A stretch of 64,000 bases of DNA, taken from the NCBI GenBank assembly GCA_903860975.1, contig CAIOSI010000045.1, positions 1-64,000 on the forward strand, read 5' to 3'. This DNA is from an uncultured Alphaproteobacteria bacterium (GTDB taxonomy: Bacteria > Pseudomonadota > Alphaproteobacteria > Caulobacterales > Caulobacteraceae). Numbering within the stretch: position 1 is the first letter of the stretch; every line of letters starts with the position of its first letter. Positions 19,765-28,787 of the stretch are shown here, piece by piece. The notes under the pieces are model-generated. The model ran no database searches. It saw only the letters and a list, made by a program, of their open reading frames with translations, and was not told the DNA's origin. The translations under genes were made by a program, and so were the position numbers.

Positions 19765-20787
19765 TCAGCCCCTCAACCGTTCAGCGACCCAGGCGCAGAC
19801 AACTTCCCGCGCGCCATCGTGGCCGATATGGTCGACCACTTCGCCGATGAAGGCCTCAGTCAGCAGCGAGCGGGCCTCTGCTTGCGACATGCCACGCTGG
19901 CGGGCATAGAACAGGGCATCCTCGTCGAGCGCACCGACGGTATTGCCGTGGGCACAGGCCACGTCGTCGGCGTAAATTTCCAGCTCCGGCTTGGCATCCA
20001 CCTCGGCGCGGTCGGACAAGATCAACGCGTGATGCCCCATCCGCGCATCCGTTCGGTCGGCCCCTTCGTCGACGACGATCTTACCCTGGAACACGCCGCG
20101 AGCCTGATCGCGAACGACGCCCTTGGTGAGTTGGACCGTCAGACCATCGGTCCCCGTATGGGTGACGACCGTGGTCTGATCAGAGTGCGCCTTGTTTGCC
20201 AGCAGATAAACACCATCGAGACGCAGCTCTGCGCCACCACCGGGGTGCAAGACGCGGGTTTCGAGCCGCTGACGGCGGGCACCGCAGGCTACGATCGTTT
20301 GGTGAAATTTCGCCGAGGGGCCGAGCACGACCTGCGCGTAGCTGACGCAGACGGCCTCAGCATCATCTTGCGCCAGCACGATCCGCTCAACAATCGCGCC
20401 CGACGCCAGCGTGATCGCCAACGAAACTTGGGCGACCGAAGCCTCATCGCTCTCATAGCTTTCCAGCAGGACCAGACGCGCACCGGCACCGACGGTGACG
20501 TCGACGGCCGCGAGGTGGGCCCCCGCGCCTCGCGAGACGAAGCGTAAGGCGACAGCTGCGGTTTCGCCGGCGGCGATGACCACCGGCGTCACGGTCCCCC
20601 CATTGGTCGAGACACGCACATCCCCAGCCAGTGCGTCGAAGGGGCCTGCTGAAGATGGATTGGCCGGCCGCGACGGCTCGGGCAGCACGCGCACAAGGCC
20701 CCGCAAATCCGTCCAGCGCCAGTCTTCGTCCCGCTTGCTCGGGAGTTCAGCGACGTCACGATCGCGTATGGCTGAGGCGAGGCTCAA
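19765..20787 (-). CDS. sufD: SufD, Fe-S cluster assembly scaffold subunit
   Basis: 340-residue SufBD-family protein that forms SufBC2D. The beta-helix core ends with the family signature region: KPELEIYADDVACAHGNTVG, followed by LDEDALFYARQRGMSQAEA. The N-terminus (RDEDWRWTDLR) is a typical SufD segment. The likely start is TTG 20787, overlapping the sufC stop by 4 bp (TTGA), which implies translational coupling. Confidence 0.96.
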   Translation of the reverse strand: MSLASAIRDRDVAELPSKRDEDWRWTDLRGLVRVLPEPSRPANPSSAGPFDALAGDVRVSTNGGTVTPVVIAAGETAAVALRFVSRGAGAHLAAVDVTVGAGARLVLLESYESDEASVAQVSLAITLASGAIVERIVLAQDDAEAVCVSYAQVVLGPSAKFHQTIVACGARRQRLETRVLHPGGGAELRLDGVYLLANKAHSDQTTVVTHTGTDGLTVQLTKGVVRDQARGVFQGKIVVDEGADRTDARMGHHALILSDRAEVDAKPELEIYADDVACAHGNTVGALDEDALFYARQRGMSQAEARSLLTEAFIGEVVDHIGHDGAREVVCAWVAERLRG

Positions 20788-21530
20788 GCGGCCTGCTCGT
20801 AGCGCTCGTACCCGTTGGCCTCGAGTTCATGCGCCAGTTCCGGACCACCGGATGCAACGATACGACCGCCTGCCAGCACGTGCACGCGGTCGGGCTTGAT
20901 GTAATCGAGAAGCCGCTGATAGTGGGTGATCACCAGCATGGCGCGCTCGGGGCTACGAAGCGCATTTACGCCGTCAGATACGATGCGGAGCGCATCGATA
21001 TCGAGCCCGCTATCGGTCTCATCCAGGATGAGGAACCGCGGTGAAAGCATCGCCATTTGAAGAATTTCCATCCGCTTCTTCTCACCGCCGGAGAATCCGA
21101 CGTTGAGCGCGCGCTTCAGCATCTCGAAATCGATCTTGAGATCGGCGGATTTGACTCGAGCAAGCTTCAGAAATTCCGGCGCGGTGATCTCGGCCTCGCC
21201 CCGCGCGCGGCGCTGGGCGTTGAGCGCCGTGCGTATAAAGGTCAGCGCAGGAACGCCCGGAATCTCAAGCGGGTACTGGAAGGATAAGAAAACACCTCGC
21301 GCCGCGCGCTGGTCCGGCGCGAGCGCCAGCAGGTCCTCCCCATCCAGGCTCGCAGAGCCACCTGTCACCTCATAGCCATCCCGGCCCGTGAGCACATAAG
21401 ACAGCGTCGACTTTCCAGCACCATTTGGGCCCATGATGGCGTGGACTTCGCCCGCTGGAACGTCGAGCGAAAGTCCCTTCAGGATCGCCTTGCCATCGAC
21501 CGAGGCATGAAGGTTCGAAACGCTCAACAT
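20784..21530 (-). CDS. sufC: SufC, ABC-type ATPase of the SufBCD complex
   Basis: 248-residue soluble ABC ATPase. Walker A GPNGAGKST is at 34-42, the signature FSGGEKKRMEILQ in the second half, and Walker B FLILDETDSGLDIDAL carries the SufC-specific DETDSGLD. ATG 21530 is preferred over the TTG three bases earlier because it overlaps the preceding stop as TGATG. The ATPase drives conformational changes in SufB-SufD for cluster building. Confidence 0.97.
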   Translation of the reverse strand: MLSVSNLHASVDGKAILKGLSLDVPAGEVHAIMGPNGAGKSTLSYVLTGRDGYEVTGGSASLDGEDLLALAPDQRAARGVFLSFQYPLEIPGVPALTFIRTALNAQRRARGEAEITAPEFLKLARVKSADLKIDFEMLKRALNVGFSGGEKKRMEILQMAMLSPRFLILDETDSGLDIDALRIVSDGVNALRSPERAMLVITHYQRLLDYIKPDRVHVLAGGRIVASGGPELAHELEANGYERYEQAA

Positions 21531-21946
21531 CAATTGATCTCGTCCGCCAGAAATTGGGCCACCAGCCGCAAGGCTTCGGCGACGCTGTCGACTTCTTCGC
21601 GCTTCAAGGGGGCGGCCGTCGCGCTGGCACCAGCGCCCTGGCGTTTATTGCCAATCGCGACGCTCGCTTTTCCGGCTTCGAAATAGGCGCGGATAAGGAA
21701 GGCGTCGCTCTCGATCATCACCGTGTAGCGGCGCCAATCCACCGCGAGGCCATGGGCGGCTAGAAAAGCTGGATCGCCGATCACAGCGTCATAAAGCTGC
21801 TCGGCGCGAAAGAGATCTTCTTCTTGCTGCCGGCGCTCGGCCTCTTCCCGGGCGAAACGCTCAGCTTCCCGACGCGCCTGCTCAACCTCAAAGGCATGAC
21901 GCAGCGATAATTTGTTGGGCGGCGAATGGCGCTTGGGAAGGCTCAC
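21530..21946 (-). CDS. Unnamed protein encoded between sufB and sufC
   Basis: 138 residues, no recognised family. The first 50 residues are highly charged ([20 protein letters not shown]), probably helical, followed by a compact domain: [16 protein letters not shown], then [33 protein letters not shown], ending in a helix. No cysteine, signal peptide or membrane segment. It overlaps sufB by GTGA and sufC by TGATG, so it is translated as part of the operon. The tight coupling suggests an accessory role in SufBCD assembly or regulation; that is inference from context only. Confidence 0.8.
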   Translation of the reverse strand: MSLPKRHSPPNKLSLRHAFEVEQARREAERFAREEAERRQQEEDLFRAEQLYDAVIGDPAFLAAHGLAVDWRRYTVMIESDAFLIRAYFEAGKASVAIGNKRQGAGASATAAPLKREEVDSVAEALRLVAQFLADEIN

Positions 21947-23412
21947 CCAACGCTCCCTTCAAGGCTGATGGCAACGAGCTTCTGTGCCTCGACGGCAAAC
22001 TCCATCGGGAGTTCCTGCAGCACGTCCTTGACGAAGCCGTTGACCAGTAGCTGCACCGCCTCTTCCTGACTTAGGCCCCGCTGCATCACATAAAACAGCT
22101 GGTCTTCAGACAGCCGCGTGGTGGTCGCCTCGTGCTCAAATTTCGCCTGGCCGTTTCGAGCCTCGATATAAGGCACCGTATGGGCAGCGCAGTGCTTGCC
22201 GATCAGCAGGCTGTCGCACTGGGTGAAATTTCTCGCACCCTTCGCTTTTGGGTGGGCTGAAACCAGACCGCGATAGGTGTTGGACGAGCGCCCCGCACTG
22301 ATCCCCTTTGAGATGATCCGCGAGCGGGTGTTCGCCCCCAGGTGAATCATCTTGGTGCCCGTATCAGCCTGCTGGCGACCATTGGTGATCGCGATCGAAT
22401 AAAATTCGCCGGATGAACCCTCGCCGCGCAGGATGCAGGATGGGTACTTCCAGGTAATCGCCGAGCCCGTTTCGACCTGAGTCCAAGAGACCTTGGAGCG
22501 GTCGCCGCGGCAGTCGGCTCGCTTGGTGACGAAGTTGTAGATGCCGCCTTTGCCAGTCTGCGGATCACCCGGATACCAGTTTTGGACCGTCGAATATTTG
22601 ATCTCCGCGTCGTCCATCGTCACCAGTTCGACGACGGCGGCGTGGAGCTGGTTTTCGTCACGCATGGGGGCGGTGCAACCCTCCAGATACGAGACGTAAG
22701 ACCCCTTATCGGCGATAATCAGAGTGCGCTCGAATTGACCGGAGTTCTCTGCGTTGATCCGGAAATAGGTGGAAAGCTCCATCGGACACCGCACGCCGGG
22801 CGGCACATAGACAAAGCTACCATCGGAGAAGACGGCTGCGTTCAGACAGGCAAAATAGTTGTCGCTGACGGGCACGACCGAGCCCAGATATTTCTGGACA
22901 AGTTCCGGGTGCTCGCGGATCGCCTCACTCATCGAGCAGAAAATTACCCCGACCTGCGCCAACTCCTTTTTGAAGGTCGTGACCACACTGACGCTGTCAA
23001 AGACGGCGTCCACAGCGTAGCGCGGCGCACCGATGACGCCGGCCAAAACCTCTTGCTCACGAAGCGGGATGCCGAGCTTCTTGTAGGTCTCAAGGATGTC
23101 CGGATCGACCTCATCGAGACTATTTAGGCCGACCTTTTCCTTGGGTGCGGCGTAATAATAGCTGTCTTGGTAGTCGATTTTCGGGAAACTGACCTTCGCC
23201 CAGTCAGGCTCGTCCATAGCTTGCCAGCGCTCAAAGGCATCCAGGCGCCAAGCCAGCATCCATTCCGGCTCTTTTTTCTTTGCCGAAATGAACCGGACGA
23301 TGTCGGCGTTTAGGCCCTTCGGCGCGAAGTCCTGCTCAATGTCTGTGACAAAGCCGTGCTTGTATTTTTCCAGGTTCTCGACGTGTTCAACGGTCTGACG
23401 AACGGCGACCAT
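21943..23412 (-). CDS. sufB: SufB, Fe-S cluster assembly scaffold
   Basis: 489-residue core scaffold of SufBC2D. Characteristic stretches are [16 protein letters not shown] near the N-terminus, the [13 protein letters not shown] segment with its conserved Cys, [15 protein letters not shown], and the late [23 protein letters not shown] with the cluster-related Cys. ATG 23412 overlaps the upstream desulfurase stop (TGATG); a longer frame to 23604 lies inside that gene and is rejected. The downstream stop overlaps the unnamed gene by GTGA. Confidence 0.97.
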   Translation of the reverse strand: MVAVRQTVEHVENLEKYKHGFVTDIEQDFAPKGLNADIVRFISAKKKEPEWMLAWRLDAFERWQAMDEPDWAKVSFPKIDYQDSYYYAAPKEKVGLNSLDEVDPDILETYKKLGIPLREQEVLAGVIGAPRYAVDAVFDSVSVVTTFKKELAQVGVIFCSMSEAIREHPELVQKYLGSVVPVSDNYFACLNAAVFSDGSFVYVPPGVRCPMELSTYFRINAENSGQFERTLIIADKGSYVSYLEGCTAPMRDENQLHAAVVELVTMDDAEIKYSTVQNWYPGDPQTGKGGIYNFVTKRADCRGDRSKVSWTQVETGSAITWKYPSCILRGEGSSGEFYSIAITNGRQQADTGTKMIHLGANTRSRIISKGISAGRSSNTYRGLVSAHPKAKGARNFTQCDSLLIGKHCAAHTVPYIEARNGQAKFEHEATTTRLSEDQLFYVMQRGLSQEEAVQLLVNGFVKDVLQELPMEFAVEAQKLVAISLEGSVG

Positions 23413-24578
23413 CAGACGGCTCCCACGGGTTGGCGGTGACGCGCGGCATGGCGGGCATGGGCCGCGCTCCAAGCTTCGACGAAATGGATCCAGTCGCCTT
23501 CGGTTGTCGACCAGCCGCCACTGACGCGGATGGCGCAGGCGGCCAGTTCGCCCTGCCCCATCGCTTCCAGCACAGGCGAGGCCTTCACCTTGCCCGATGA
23601 GCAAGCTGACCCTGCGCTGACCATAACGCCCGCAAGGTCCAGCCCCATGACCTGCACGTCAGAAGTGAAGCCCGGCGTCGCGACGCAAAGGGTGTTGGCC
23701 AGGCGCGGCGCAGCCTCGCCCATCACCACCGCACCTAAGGCCTTGAATTGCGAGGCTGCGGCATCGCGCCACGCCGCGCGGCGGGCAAATTCTTCCAATC
23801 CTAGCCGCGCTTCCGCAGCCGCGGCGCCAAAAGACGAAATGCCAGGGACATTCTCAGTGCCGCCGCGGCGACCCCGTTCCTGCCCACCGCCGTGCTGACG
23901 GCGCGAAAGCGTGGCGCGAGGGCCAAACGTCAAAGCGCCCACACCCTGCGGCCCGCCGATCTTGTGAGCTGAGACGGAAAGGGTGTCCGCACCCAGGGCT
24001 CGACTATCGACCGGGATCTTTCCGGCCGCTTGAATCGCGTCGACATGCAGCCACCCGTCGAGCGCCCGAACCAACCCAGCGACTTCGGTGACGGGCTGGA
24101 TGACGCCTGTTTCGTTGTTCGCCAGCATCAAGGCGACAAAGGGCTTACCCTCAGCGGCGTCCCAACCGGCGAGGCGCTTACGCAACCAGCCCACATCGGC
24201 CTGGCCGTCGCTGTCCACCGGCAGGACTTCGACGGCTACACCCTGGATACGGGCGGTCTCCTGTACGCTGTCGTGTTCGATGGCCGATACGATCAGACGC
24301 TTTGCGCCGGCAACAACGGCGCTTTCGAGGGCCAGGGCATTGGCTTCAGTGCCACCGCTCGTGAAGACAACGGTTGGGGCGGGCGCGCCGATCAGGGCCG
24401 CAACCTGTTCTCGGGCCGTTTCCAAAAGCGCACGCGCCGCACGCCCGGCTGCGTGGATCGACGATGGATTGCCCACGTGTTCCAGCGCATGCGCCATCGC
24501 TGATCGCGCACAAGAGCGTACGGCAGCCGTGGCGTTGTGATCGAGGTAGACGACATTTTTCTGGGTATTCGACGTCAT
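23412..24578 (-). CDS. IscS/NifS-like (group I) cysteine desulfurase in the suf operon
   Basis: 388-residue PLP enzyme. The PLP lysine is K206 in [12 protein letters not shown], and the catalytic C326 is in [17 protein letters not shown], the long mobile loop of group I. It starts [16 protein letters not shown]. Together with sufS, the operon encodes two desulfurases of different groups. The ATGA overlap with iscR and TGATG overlap with sufB mean it is translated in the same message. Either enzyme could supply SufB, or this one may serve other thiolation pathways. Confidence 0.95.
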   Translation of the reverse strand: MTSNTQKNVVYLDHNATAAVRSCARSAMAHALEHVGNPSSIHAAGRAARALLETAREQVAALIGAPAPTVVFTSGGTEANALALESAVVAGAKRLIVSAIEHDSVQETARIQGVAVEVLPVDSDGQADVGWLRKRLAGWDAAEGKPFVALMLANNETGVIQPVTEVAGLVRALDGWLHVDAIQAAGKIPVDSRALGADTLSVSAHKIGGPQGVGALTFGPRATLSRRQHGGGQERGRRGGTENVPGISSFGAAAAEARLGLEEFARRAAWRDAAASQFKALGAVVMGEAAPRLANTLCVATPGFTSDVQVMGLDLAGVMVSAGSACSSGKVKASPVLEAMGQGELAACAIRVSGGWSTTEGDWIHFVEAWSAAHARHAARHRQPVGAV

Positions 24579-25012
24579 GCGGCCTGCCTGTTTGCGCGCA
24601 GCCGTCCGGAGATCACGTCCGCCAGACTGACCGAGACCAGGTAGTCCTCAATGCGATCGCCCAGATGCTCCCAAAGATCGTGAGTGAGGCAACGTTCACC
24701 CTTCAGCATGCAACCCTTGCCGTGTTCCGTGCAGCGCGTGGCGCGCAAAGGCTCATCCACAGCATGAACGATGTCTGCGATGGTAGTCTCGCCCGCTGCC
24801 CGGCTCAGCCGATAGCCTCCCCCCGGTCCGCGAGCGCTCTTCACCAGACCTTTGCGACGCAGGCGCGCGAACAACTGCTCCAGGTACGACAGTGAGATTT
24901 CCTGGCGCGTGGCGATGTCAGCCAAGGCCACGGCGCGGCAGGGCTCATCCTGGCGACGAGCCAGATCAGCCATGGCCATTACGGCATAACGGCCTTTGGT
25001 GGAGAGACGCAT
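24575..25012 (-). CDS. iscR: Rrf2-family transcriptional regulator, IscR-type
   Basis: 145-residue winged-helix regulator, first gene of the suf operon. It starts MRLSTKGRYAVMAM; the recognition helix region reads ISLSYLEQLFARLRRKGLV. The cluster-binding region has C94, C101 and C108, spaced C-x6-C-x6-C instead of the C-x5-C-x5-C of E. coli IscR, followed by LTHDLWEHLGDRI as in IscR. It probably senses Fe-S status and represses this operon. ATG 25012 is chosen: the frame extends to 25192, but family similarity starts here. A palindrome lies 53-65 bp upstream. Confidence 0.92.
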   Translation of the reverse strand: MRLSTKGRYAVMAMADLARRQDEPCRAVALADIATRQEISLSYLEQLFARLRRKGLVKSARGPGGGYRLSRAAGETTIADIVHAVDEPLRATRCTEHGKGCMLKGERCLTHDLWEHLGDRIEDYLVSVSLADVISGRLRANRQAA

Positions 25013-25064
25013 GTGATGCGATCCCAATTTATCGATGCGCAGTTTTCTCGCGTTCTGCTGCGAC

Positions 25065-25077
25065 CCTATGTTATAGG
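25065..25077 (-). promoter_or_regulatory. Palindrome over a candidate -10 element of the suf operon
   Basis: CCTAT-AAC-ATAGG on the minus strand is a perfect 5-bp inverted repeat, 53-65 bp before the iscR start. Its CCTATAAC matches 7 of 8 positions of the Caulobacter -10 consensus GCTANAWC. A repressor bound here would block the promoter, which would suit autoregulation by the Rrf2 protein. No clear -35 sits at the expected distance, so the promoter assignment is weak. Confidence 0.35.
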
Positions 25078-25190
25078 CCGCCGCCTTGCGCGAAGCCGGT
25101 CGAGCCAGCGGGTGCGACTTAGGAAGACCGAGTGCAGTAGTCAAGTATTCTAGATCGTCTTGGTCGGCGGTCTGAGCTGAAAGGGTTCTC

Positions 25191-25841
25191 ATGCCAGAAG
25201 TCGTTCTGACCGGTGCCGTTGGGCGGATTGAAGGTCGCTATACGCAGGGCAAGACCGAGACGGCCCCCGTCGCCCTCATCTTGCACCCGCACCCTAAGGC
25301 GGGCGGTCAGATGAACAATCCCGTGACCGTTCAGCTCTTCCACCTTTTCATGAAACGCGGCTTTTCGGTGTTGCGGTTCAATTTCCGCGGCGTGGGACGC
25401 AGCCAAGGCGAATTCGATAGCGGTATCGGCGAACTGGCCGACGCCGCGACGGCGCTAGACTGGCTGCAGACCACCAACCCTGCCGCCTCGCAGTGCTGGG
25501 TCGCCGGCTATTCGTTCGGCGCGTGGGTCGGCATGCAGCTCCTGATGCGCCGTCCGGAGACGGACGGCTTTATTTCGGTCTCGCCTCCGACCAACGCTTA
25601 CGACTTCTCGTTCCTGGCGCCGTGCCCGGCCTCGGGTCTGATCCTGCATGGCGGAAACGACACCGTCGTGCCTCCCCTCGAGGTTGAGCGCGTCGTCTCT
25701 AAGCTGCGGACCCAAAAGGGCATTGTCATTGACTACAATGTGGTCGAAGGCGGCAGCCACTTCTGGATGGAAAATCTGCCAGAAGTCGAGCGCCGCGTCG
25801 GCGCCTACCTGGACAAGCGCCTGGAGGCCGACCCCGCGTAG
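25191..25841 (+). CDS. Alpha/beta hydrolase (COG2945 type)
   Basis: 216-residue cytoplasmic serine hydrolase. The oxyanion region is ILHPHPKAGGQMNNPV, strand/turn FNFRGVGRSQG, nucleophile elbow GYSFGAW with S108, acid in HGGNDTVVPP, and catalytic His in EGGSHFWM. This set is typical of COG2945 hydrolases, whose natural substrates are unknown. It diverges from iscR and is followed 6 bp later by the NTF2-like gene, so the two are likely co-transcribed. Confidence 0.9.
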   Translation: MPEVVLTGAVGRIEGRYTQGKTETAPVALILHPHPKAGGQMNNPVTVQLFHLFMKRGFSVLRFNFRGVGRSQGEFDSGIGELADAATALDWLQTTNPAASQCWVAGYSFGAWVGMQLLMRRPETDGFISVSPPTNAYDFSFLAPCPASGLILHGGNDTVVPPLEVERVVSKLRTQKGIVIDYNVVEGGSHFWMENLPEVERRVGAYLDKRLEADPA

Positions 25842-25847
25842 GACATC

Positions 25848-26213
25848 GTGACCGCCCCAGAAGACGCCATCCGGGCCCGTCGGCGGCTGACCAATAAGTT
25901 GATCGCCGGGCGCCAGGCCGCCAGGCTTCGGCCGTTCTTCGTAGCCGAGGCCCGACTGATCACGGGCGATGGCGGTTTGATCTTGGGCGCCAAGGCCATC
26001 GTCGAAGCTTTCTCGGCGCAATTCCGGGAGCCTGGGTTCGCGCCCTACGTGCGTACCCCTGAGGCGGTCATGCTGGACCAATTGGGCGACCGCGCCGCTG
26101 AGACAGGCCACTGGACGGGAAACGGCATGTCGGGCGCCTACATGGCCTGTTGGCGCAAGGTCACGGGCCAGTGGGCGATCGAGAGCGAGTTATTTGTCAC
26201 CCTGAGCGGCTAG
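25848..26213 (+). CDS. NTF2-like / SnoaL-DUF4440-type small protein
   Basis: 121 residues with the shape of an NTF2-like cone: N-terminal helix (ARRRLTNKLIAGRQAARL), FFVAEARLITGDGGLILGAKAIVEAF, then strands ETGHWTGNGMSGAYMACWRKVTGQWAIESELFVTLSG. The TGxGxMSGxYxAxWRKxxGxWxIxSE pattern resembles DUF4440 proteins. Start is GTG 25848, 6 bp after the hydrolase stop. Such proteins are enzymes or binding domains; function cannot be assigned. Confidence 0.75.
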   Translation: MTAPEDAIRARRRLTNKLIAGRQAARLRPFFVAEARLITGDGGLILGAKAIVEAFSAQFREPGFAPYVRTPEAVMLDQLGDRAAETGHWTGNGMSGAYMACWRKVTGQWAIESELFVTLSG

Positions 26214-26223
26214 AGCGCCCGGC

Positions 26224-26976
26224 CTAGCCTGCAATCAGAGTGGCGCGCTCGACATCACCCAATACCCGCCACTTGCCCTCGGCCAGGTCCCCAAGCTGCA
26301 ACGCGCCAATGCGGATCCGCACCAGATCCATGACATGCATCCCGACCAGCTCGCACATCCGGCGGATTTGGCGATTGCGGCCTTCCTTGAGGATGAAGCG
26401 CAGTTGCTGTCCTTCGACGACGCTGACGATCGCAGGTTTTAGCTGGCGACCGTCCATGCTCAGGCCGTGGCACAGGCGCGCGATCTTTTCCGGCGTAATC
26501 TTGCCCGTGACGCGGACCAGATATTCCTTCTCAAGGTTCGACTCCGGACCAATTATCGCCTTGGCCAGAACGCCGTCGTCCGAAAGCAGCAGCAAGCCAC
26601 GGCTGTCCATGTCTAAACGCCCCAGAGGGGCCAGTCGGGTGTCGCGGTCCGGAATTGAGGGACTGTCGCCAACCAGGGCCGCGCGGGTCAGCAATCGAGC
26701 AGCCGGCGTCTGGCCGGGCTCGGGCTGGGCAGAGACAATCCCCATGGGCTTATGAAGGACGACGCTGAGCGGCGCGGGGCCCGCACCGTCAGACAGAACC
26801 AGAGTTTGGCCCTGCAGGATCTTGCGGCCTGTGTCTGTGACGATTTCGCCGTCGATCGAGATTAAACCTTGCTCGATCAGGGCCTCGGCCTCCCGGCGAG
26901 AGCAGACGCCGCTTTGGCCGAGCCATTTGTTGATCCGCTGCGGCTCGGCCAGGTCGTAGAGGCGAGTCCAGGCCAT
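26224..26976 (-). CDS. rRNA pseudouridine synthase, RsuA family, RluF-like
   Basis: 250 residues: an S4 RNA-binding domain (INKWLGQSGVCSRREAEALI, about 14-34) and a pseudouridine synthase domain with catalytic D122 in LGRLDMDSRGLLLL, then EKEYLVRV and FILKEGRNRQIRRM. The SGVCSRREA and KPMGIVS segments look most like RluF, which modifies 23S rRNA near the decoding of helix 80s; RluB/RluE/RsuA remain possible. ATG 26976 overlaps the epmB stop as TGATG, so the longer frame to 27108 is rejected. It is the last gene of the epmA-epmB unit. Confidence 0.9.
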   Translation of the reverse strand: MAWTRLYDLAEPQRINKWLGQSGVCSRREAEALIEQGLISIDGEIVTDTGRKILQGQTLVLSDGAGPAPLSVVLHKPMGIVSAQPEPGQTPAARLLTRAALVGDSPSIPDRDTRLAPLGRLDMDSRGLLLLSDDGVLAKAIIGPESNLEKEYLVRVTGKITPEKIARLCHGLSMDGRQLKPAIVSVVEGQQLRFILKEGRNRQIRRMCELVGMHVMDLVRIRIGALQLGDLAEGKWRVLGDVERATLIAG

Positions 26977-28007
26977 CAGCAGGCTTTCGGGGGATAAGGG
27001 TGACGCCGACCAGCGGGATCTTCGATACCGCCATCGGTGATATAATCGGGGCCTATCGGGACCTTGCCGTAGCCGCCGGGGATGTCGAGGATATAGGTCG
27101 GCTGACAAAGGCCAGAGACGGTTCCACGCATGGCGCGCATCAAAATCTGGCCTTCTTCGATCGAGGTGCGCAGGTGTGATGTTCCAGGCGCCAAGTCCGC
27201 CTGATGCAGATAGTAGGGTTTGATCCGTGTCTCGACGAAGGCGCGCATCAGCGCCCCTAATGTCTGCGGATCGTCATTTATGCCCGCCAGCAGCACAGTC
27301 TGGCTCAGCATTGGAACACCCGCATCGACGATCTTCGCACAGGCGGCGCGTGCCGCGGGCGTCATCTCGCGCGCATGGTTGGCGTGGAGCGCCACATACA
27401 CCGCCTTGCCGGCAGCCTGGAGCGAGGCGACCAGTTGATCGGTGATCATCTCCGGTGCCACAGCCGGGACCCGGGTGTGAAACCGCACAACCTTCACATG
27501 AGCGATCGACGTTAATCGACCCATCACCTCGCGCAGTCGGCGTGGCGACAGGATAAACGGGTCGCCTCCCGTGATGATCACTTCCCAGATGTCCGTGTGC
27601 TGGGCGATGTAGGTCATCGCCGCGTCGAGTGCGTTTGATGACAACGGACGCAGGCCTTCGGGCCCGACCATCTCGCGCCGAAAACAAAACCGGCAATAGA
27701 CCGCGCAGGCGTGGTTCAGCTTCAGCAGGCAACGATCCGGATAGCGGTGGACGATCCCCTCCAGCGGCGAATGGATAAAGTCTCCGATGGGGTCGCCGGA
27801 CTCTTCAGGCCGAAGATTGAACTCGGCCTCTGTTGGCACGAACTGCCGTGCGATCGCATCGTCCGGCGCTTCGATCAACTCCAGCATGGCAGGCGTGATC
27901 GTCACCGCATATTGAGCCGCCACGCGTTCCAGCTCAGGCAGACGCTCGGCCGGCGCCAGGCCAGCGTCGACAAGGTCTCGCGCGGTACGCAGTGTTTTCG
28001 GGCTCAT
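26976..28007 (-). CDS. epmB: EpmB / lysine 2,3-aminomutase-family radical SAM protein
   Basis: 343 residues. The radical SAM cluster motif is C101-x3-C105-x2-C108 (HACAVYCRFCFRR). PLP-binding and substrate regions typical of KamA proteins follow (ITGGDPF, LHANH, YYLHQADLAPGTSH, IPGGYGKVP). Short length and the neighbours epmA and efp point to EpmB, which makes (R)-beta-lysine for EF-P modification, rather than a catabolic aminomutase. The gene is 64 bp after the beta-barrel gene and overlaps the pseudouridine synthase. Confidence 0.93.
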   Translation of the reverse strand: MSPKTLRTARDLVDAGLAPAERLPELERVAAQYAVTITPAMLELIEAPDDAIARQFVPTEAEFNLRPEESGDPIGDFIHSPLEGIVHRYPDRCLLKLNHACAVYCRFCFRREMVGPEGLRPLSSNALDAAMTYIAQHTDIWEVIITGGDPFILSPRRLREVMGRLTSIAHVKVVRFHTRVPAVAPEMITDQLVASLQAAGKAVYVALHANHAREMTPAARAACAKIVDAGVPMLSQTVLLAGINDDPQTLGALMRAFVETRIKPYYLHQADLAPGTSHLRTSIEEGQILMRAMRGTVSGLCQPTYILDIPGGYGKVPIGPDYITDGGIEDPAGRRHPYPPKAC

Positions 28008-28071
28008 CGCGCGGGCTTATGGGCCGCCCTGCCCGGTCCGTCAAAAATCGAAGCCGTAGCGCACCTCTGGA

Positions 28072-28719
28072 CTATCCCTTGGCGAGGCCAAGCAGCGGAT
28101 TAGGACTCGGCTCGGCGAGCTTTGTCAGCGTATTTCGATCACGATGCAGGAAGGGTTCGCGACGACCGCGCACCATCAAGGTCGTATCGGAGATATAGCT
28201 CCACGAGCCGTCCGGATTGAAGGTGATGTCCAACTCATAGGCGTCGGTGCGGAACGCGTGTTCGAGGAATGTTGTGGACGTGATGCCGTATTCGGTCTCG
28301 CCGCGGCGCGCGCTGACCACCAGGCCTGAACCGTCGGGTTTGGCATGCCCTCCAGCCAGCAGCGACTGACCTCGCGGAATGGCGAGGGTCTGCATAATCA
28401 GTCCGGTCGCCGGCTCCCAGAGCAAGTAGCCCACCTGGTCATGGAACGTTATCGCCTCGGGTGGAGCGTTGGCGTGGACGTGATAGCGCAGGCCGTAGAG
28501 AAGCTGGGGACCGTTGGCTTGAGGGTCGATCGGCTGAGCCTCGATCCGCTCGACATACTTCCGTTTTTCCGGCCCATCGGCCTTGGGATTGATATCCATC
28601 CCCTTTGTTCCCTGCCAAATCCCTGCGAGCCGGCGCAGGGGGCCGAGGTTGGCGAGCGTGTCGGGGTCCACGTCCTCAGGTTCGGTGAAGATGTCATCAA
28701 GAAACGGATTCATGCGCAT
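28072..28719 (-). CDS. Nitrobindin/FABP-like (heme-binding beta-barrel) protein
   Basis: 215 residues resembling the FABP-like, THAP4/nitrobindin-type barrel family: LGPLRRLAGIWQGTKG at the N-terminus (the family W-x-G entry), then alternating strands including HDQVGYLLWEPATGLIMQTLAIPRGQSLLAGG and a C-terminal SDTTLMVRGRREPFLHRDRNTL. The FLHRDRNTL segment contains a His in the region where nitrobindins bind heme. Starts at 28719 and 28713 are equally plausible. It lies between epmA and epmB on the same strand, 32 bp after epmA. No published role in EF-P modification is known to me. Confidence 0.78.
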   Translation of the reverse strand: MRMNPFLDDIFTEPEDVDPDTLANLGPLRRLAGIWQGTKGMDINPKADGPEKRKYVERIEAQPIDPQANGPQLLYGLRYHVHANAPPEAITFHDQVGYLLWEPATGLIMQTLAIPRGQSLLAGGHAKPDGSGLVVSARRGETEYGITSTTFLEHAFRTDAYELDITFNPDGSWSYISDTTLMVRGRREPFLHRDRNTLTKLAEPSPNPLLGLAKG

Positions 28720-28787
28720 CAGACCTCTTATCGACGCCGCAAATGGCGCTCGCACCAGACCCCGTCAAGGCGCGGGCGCCAGCGTCT

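Noticed and set aside
26534-26545. tRNA T-arm-like GGTTCGACTCC (and similar GGTTCGA motifs near 41568 and 61611)
   Set aside because: Each lies inside a conserved coding region and lacks the anticodon and acceptor stems of a tRNA.
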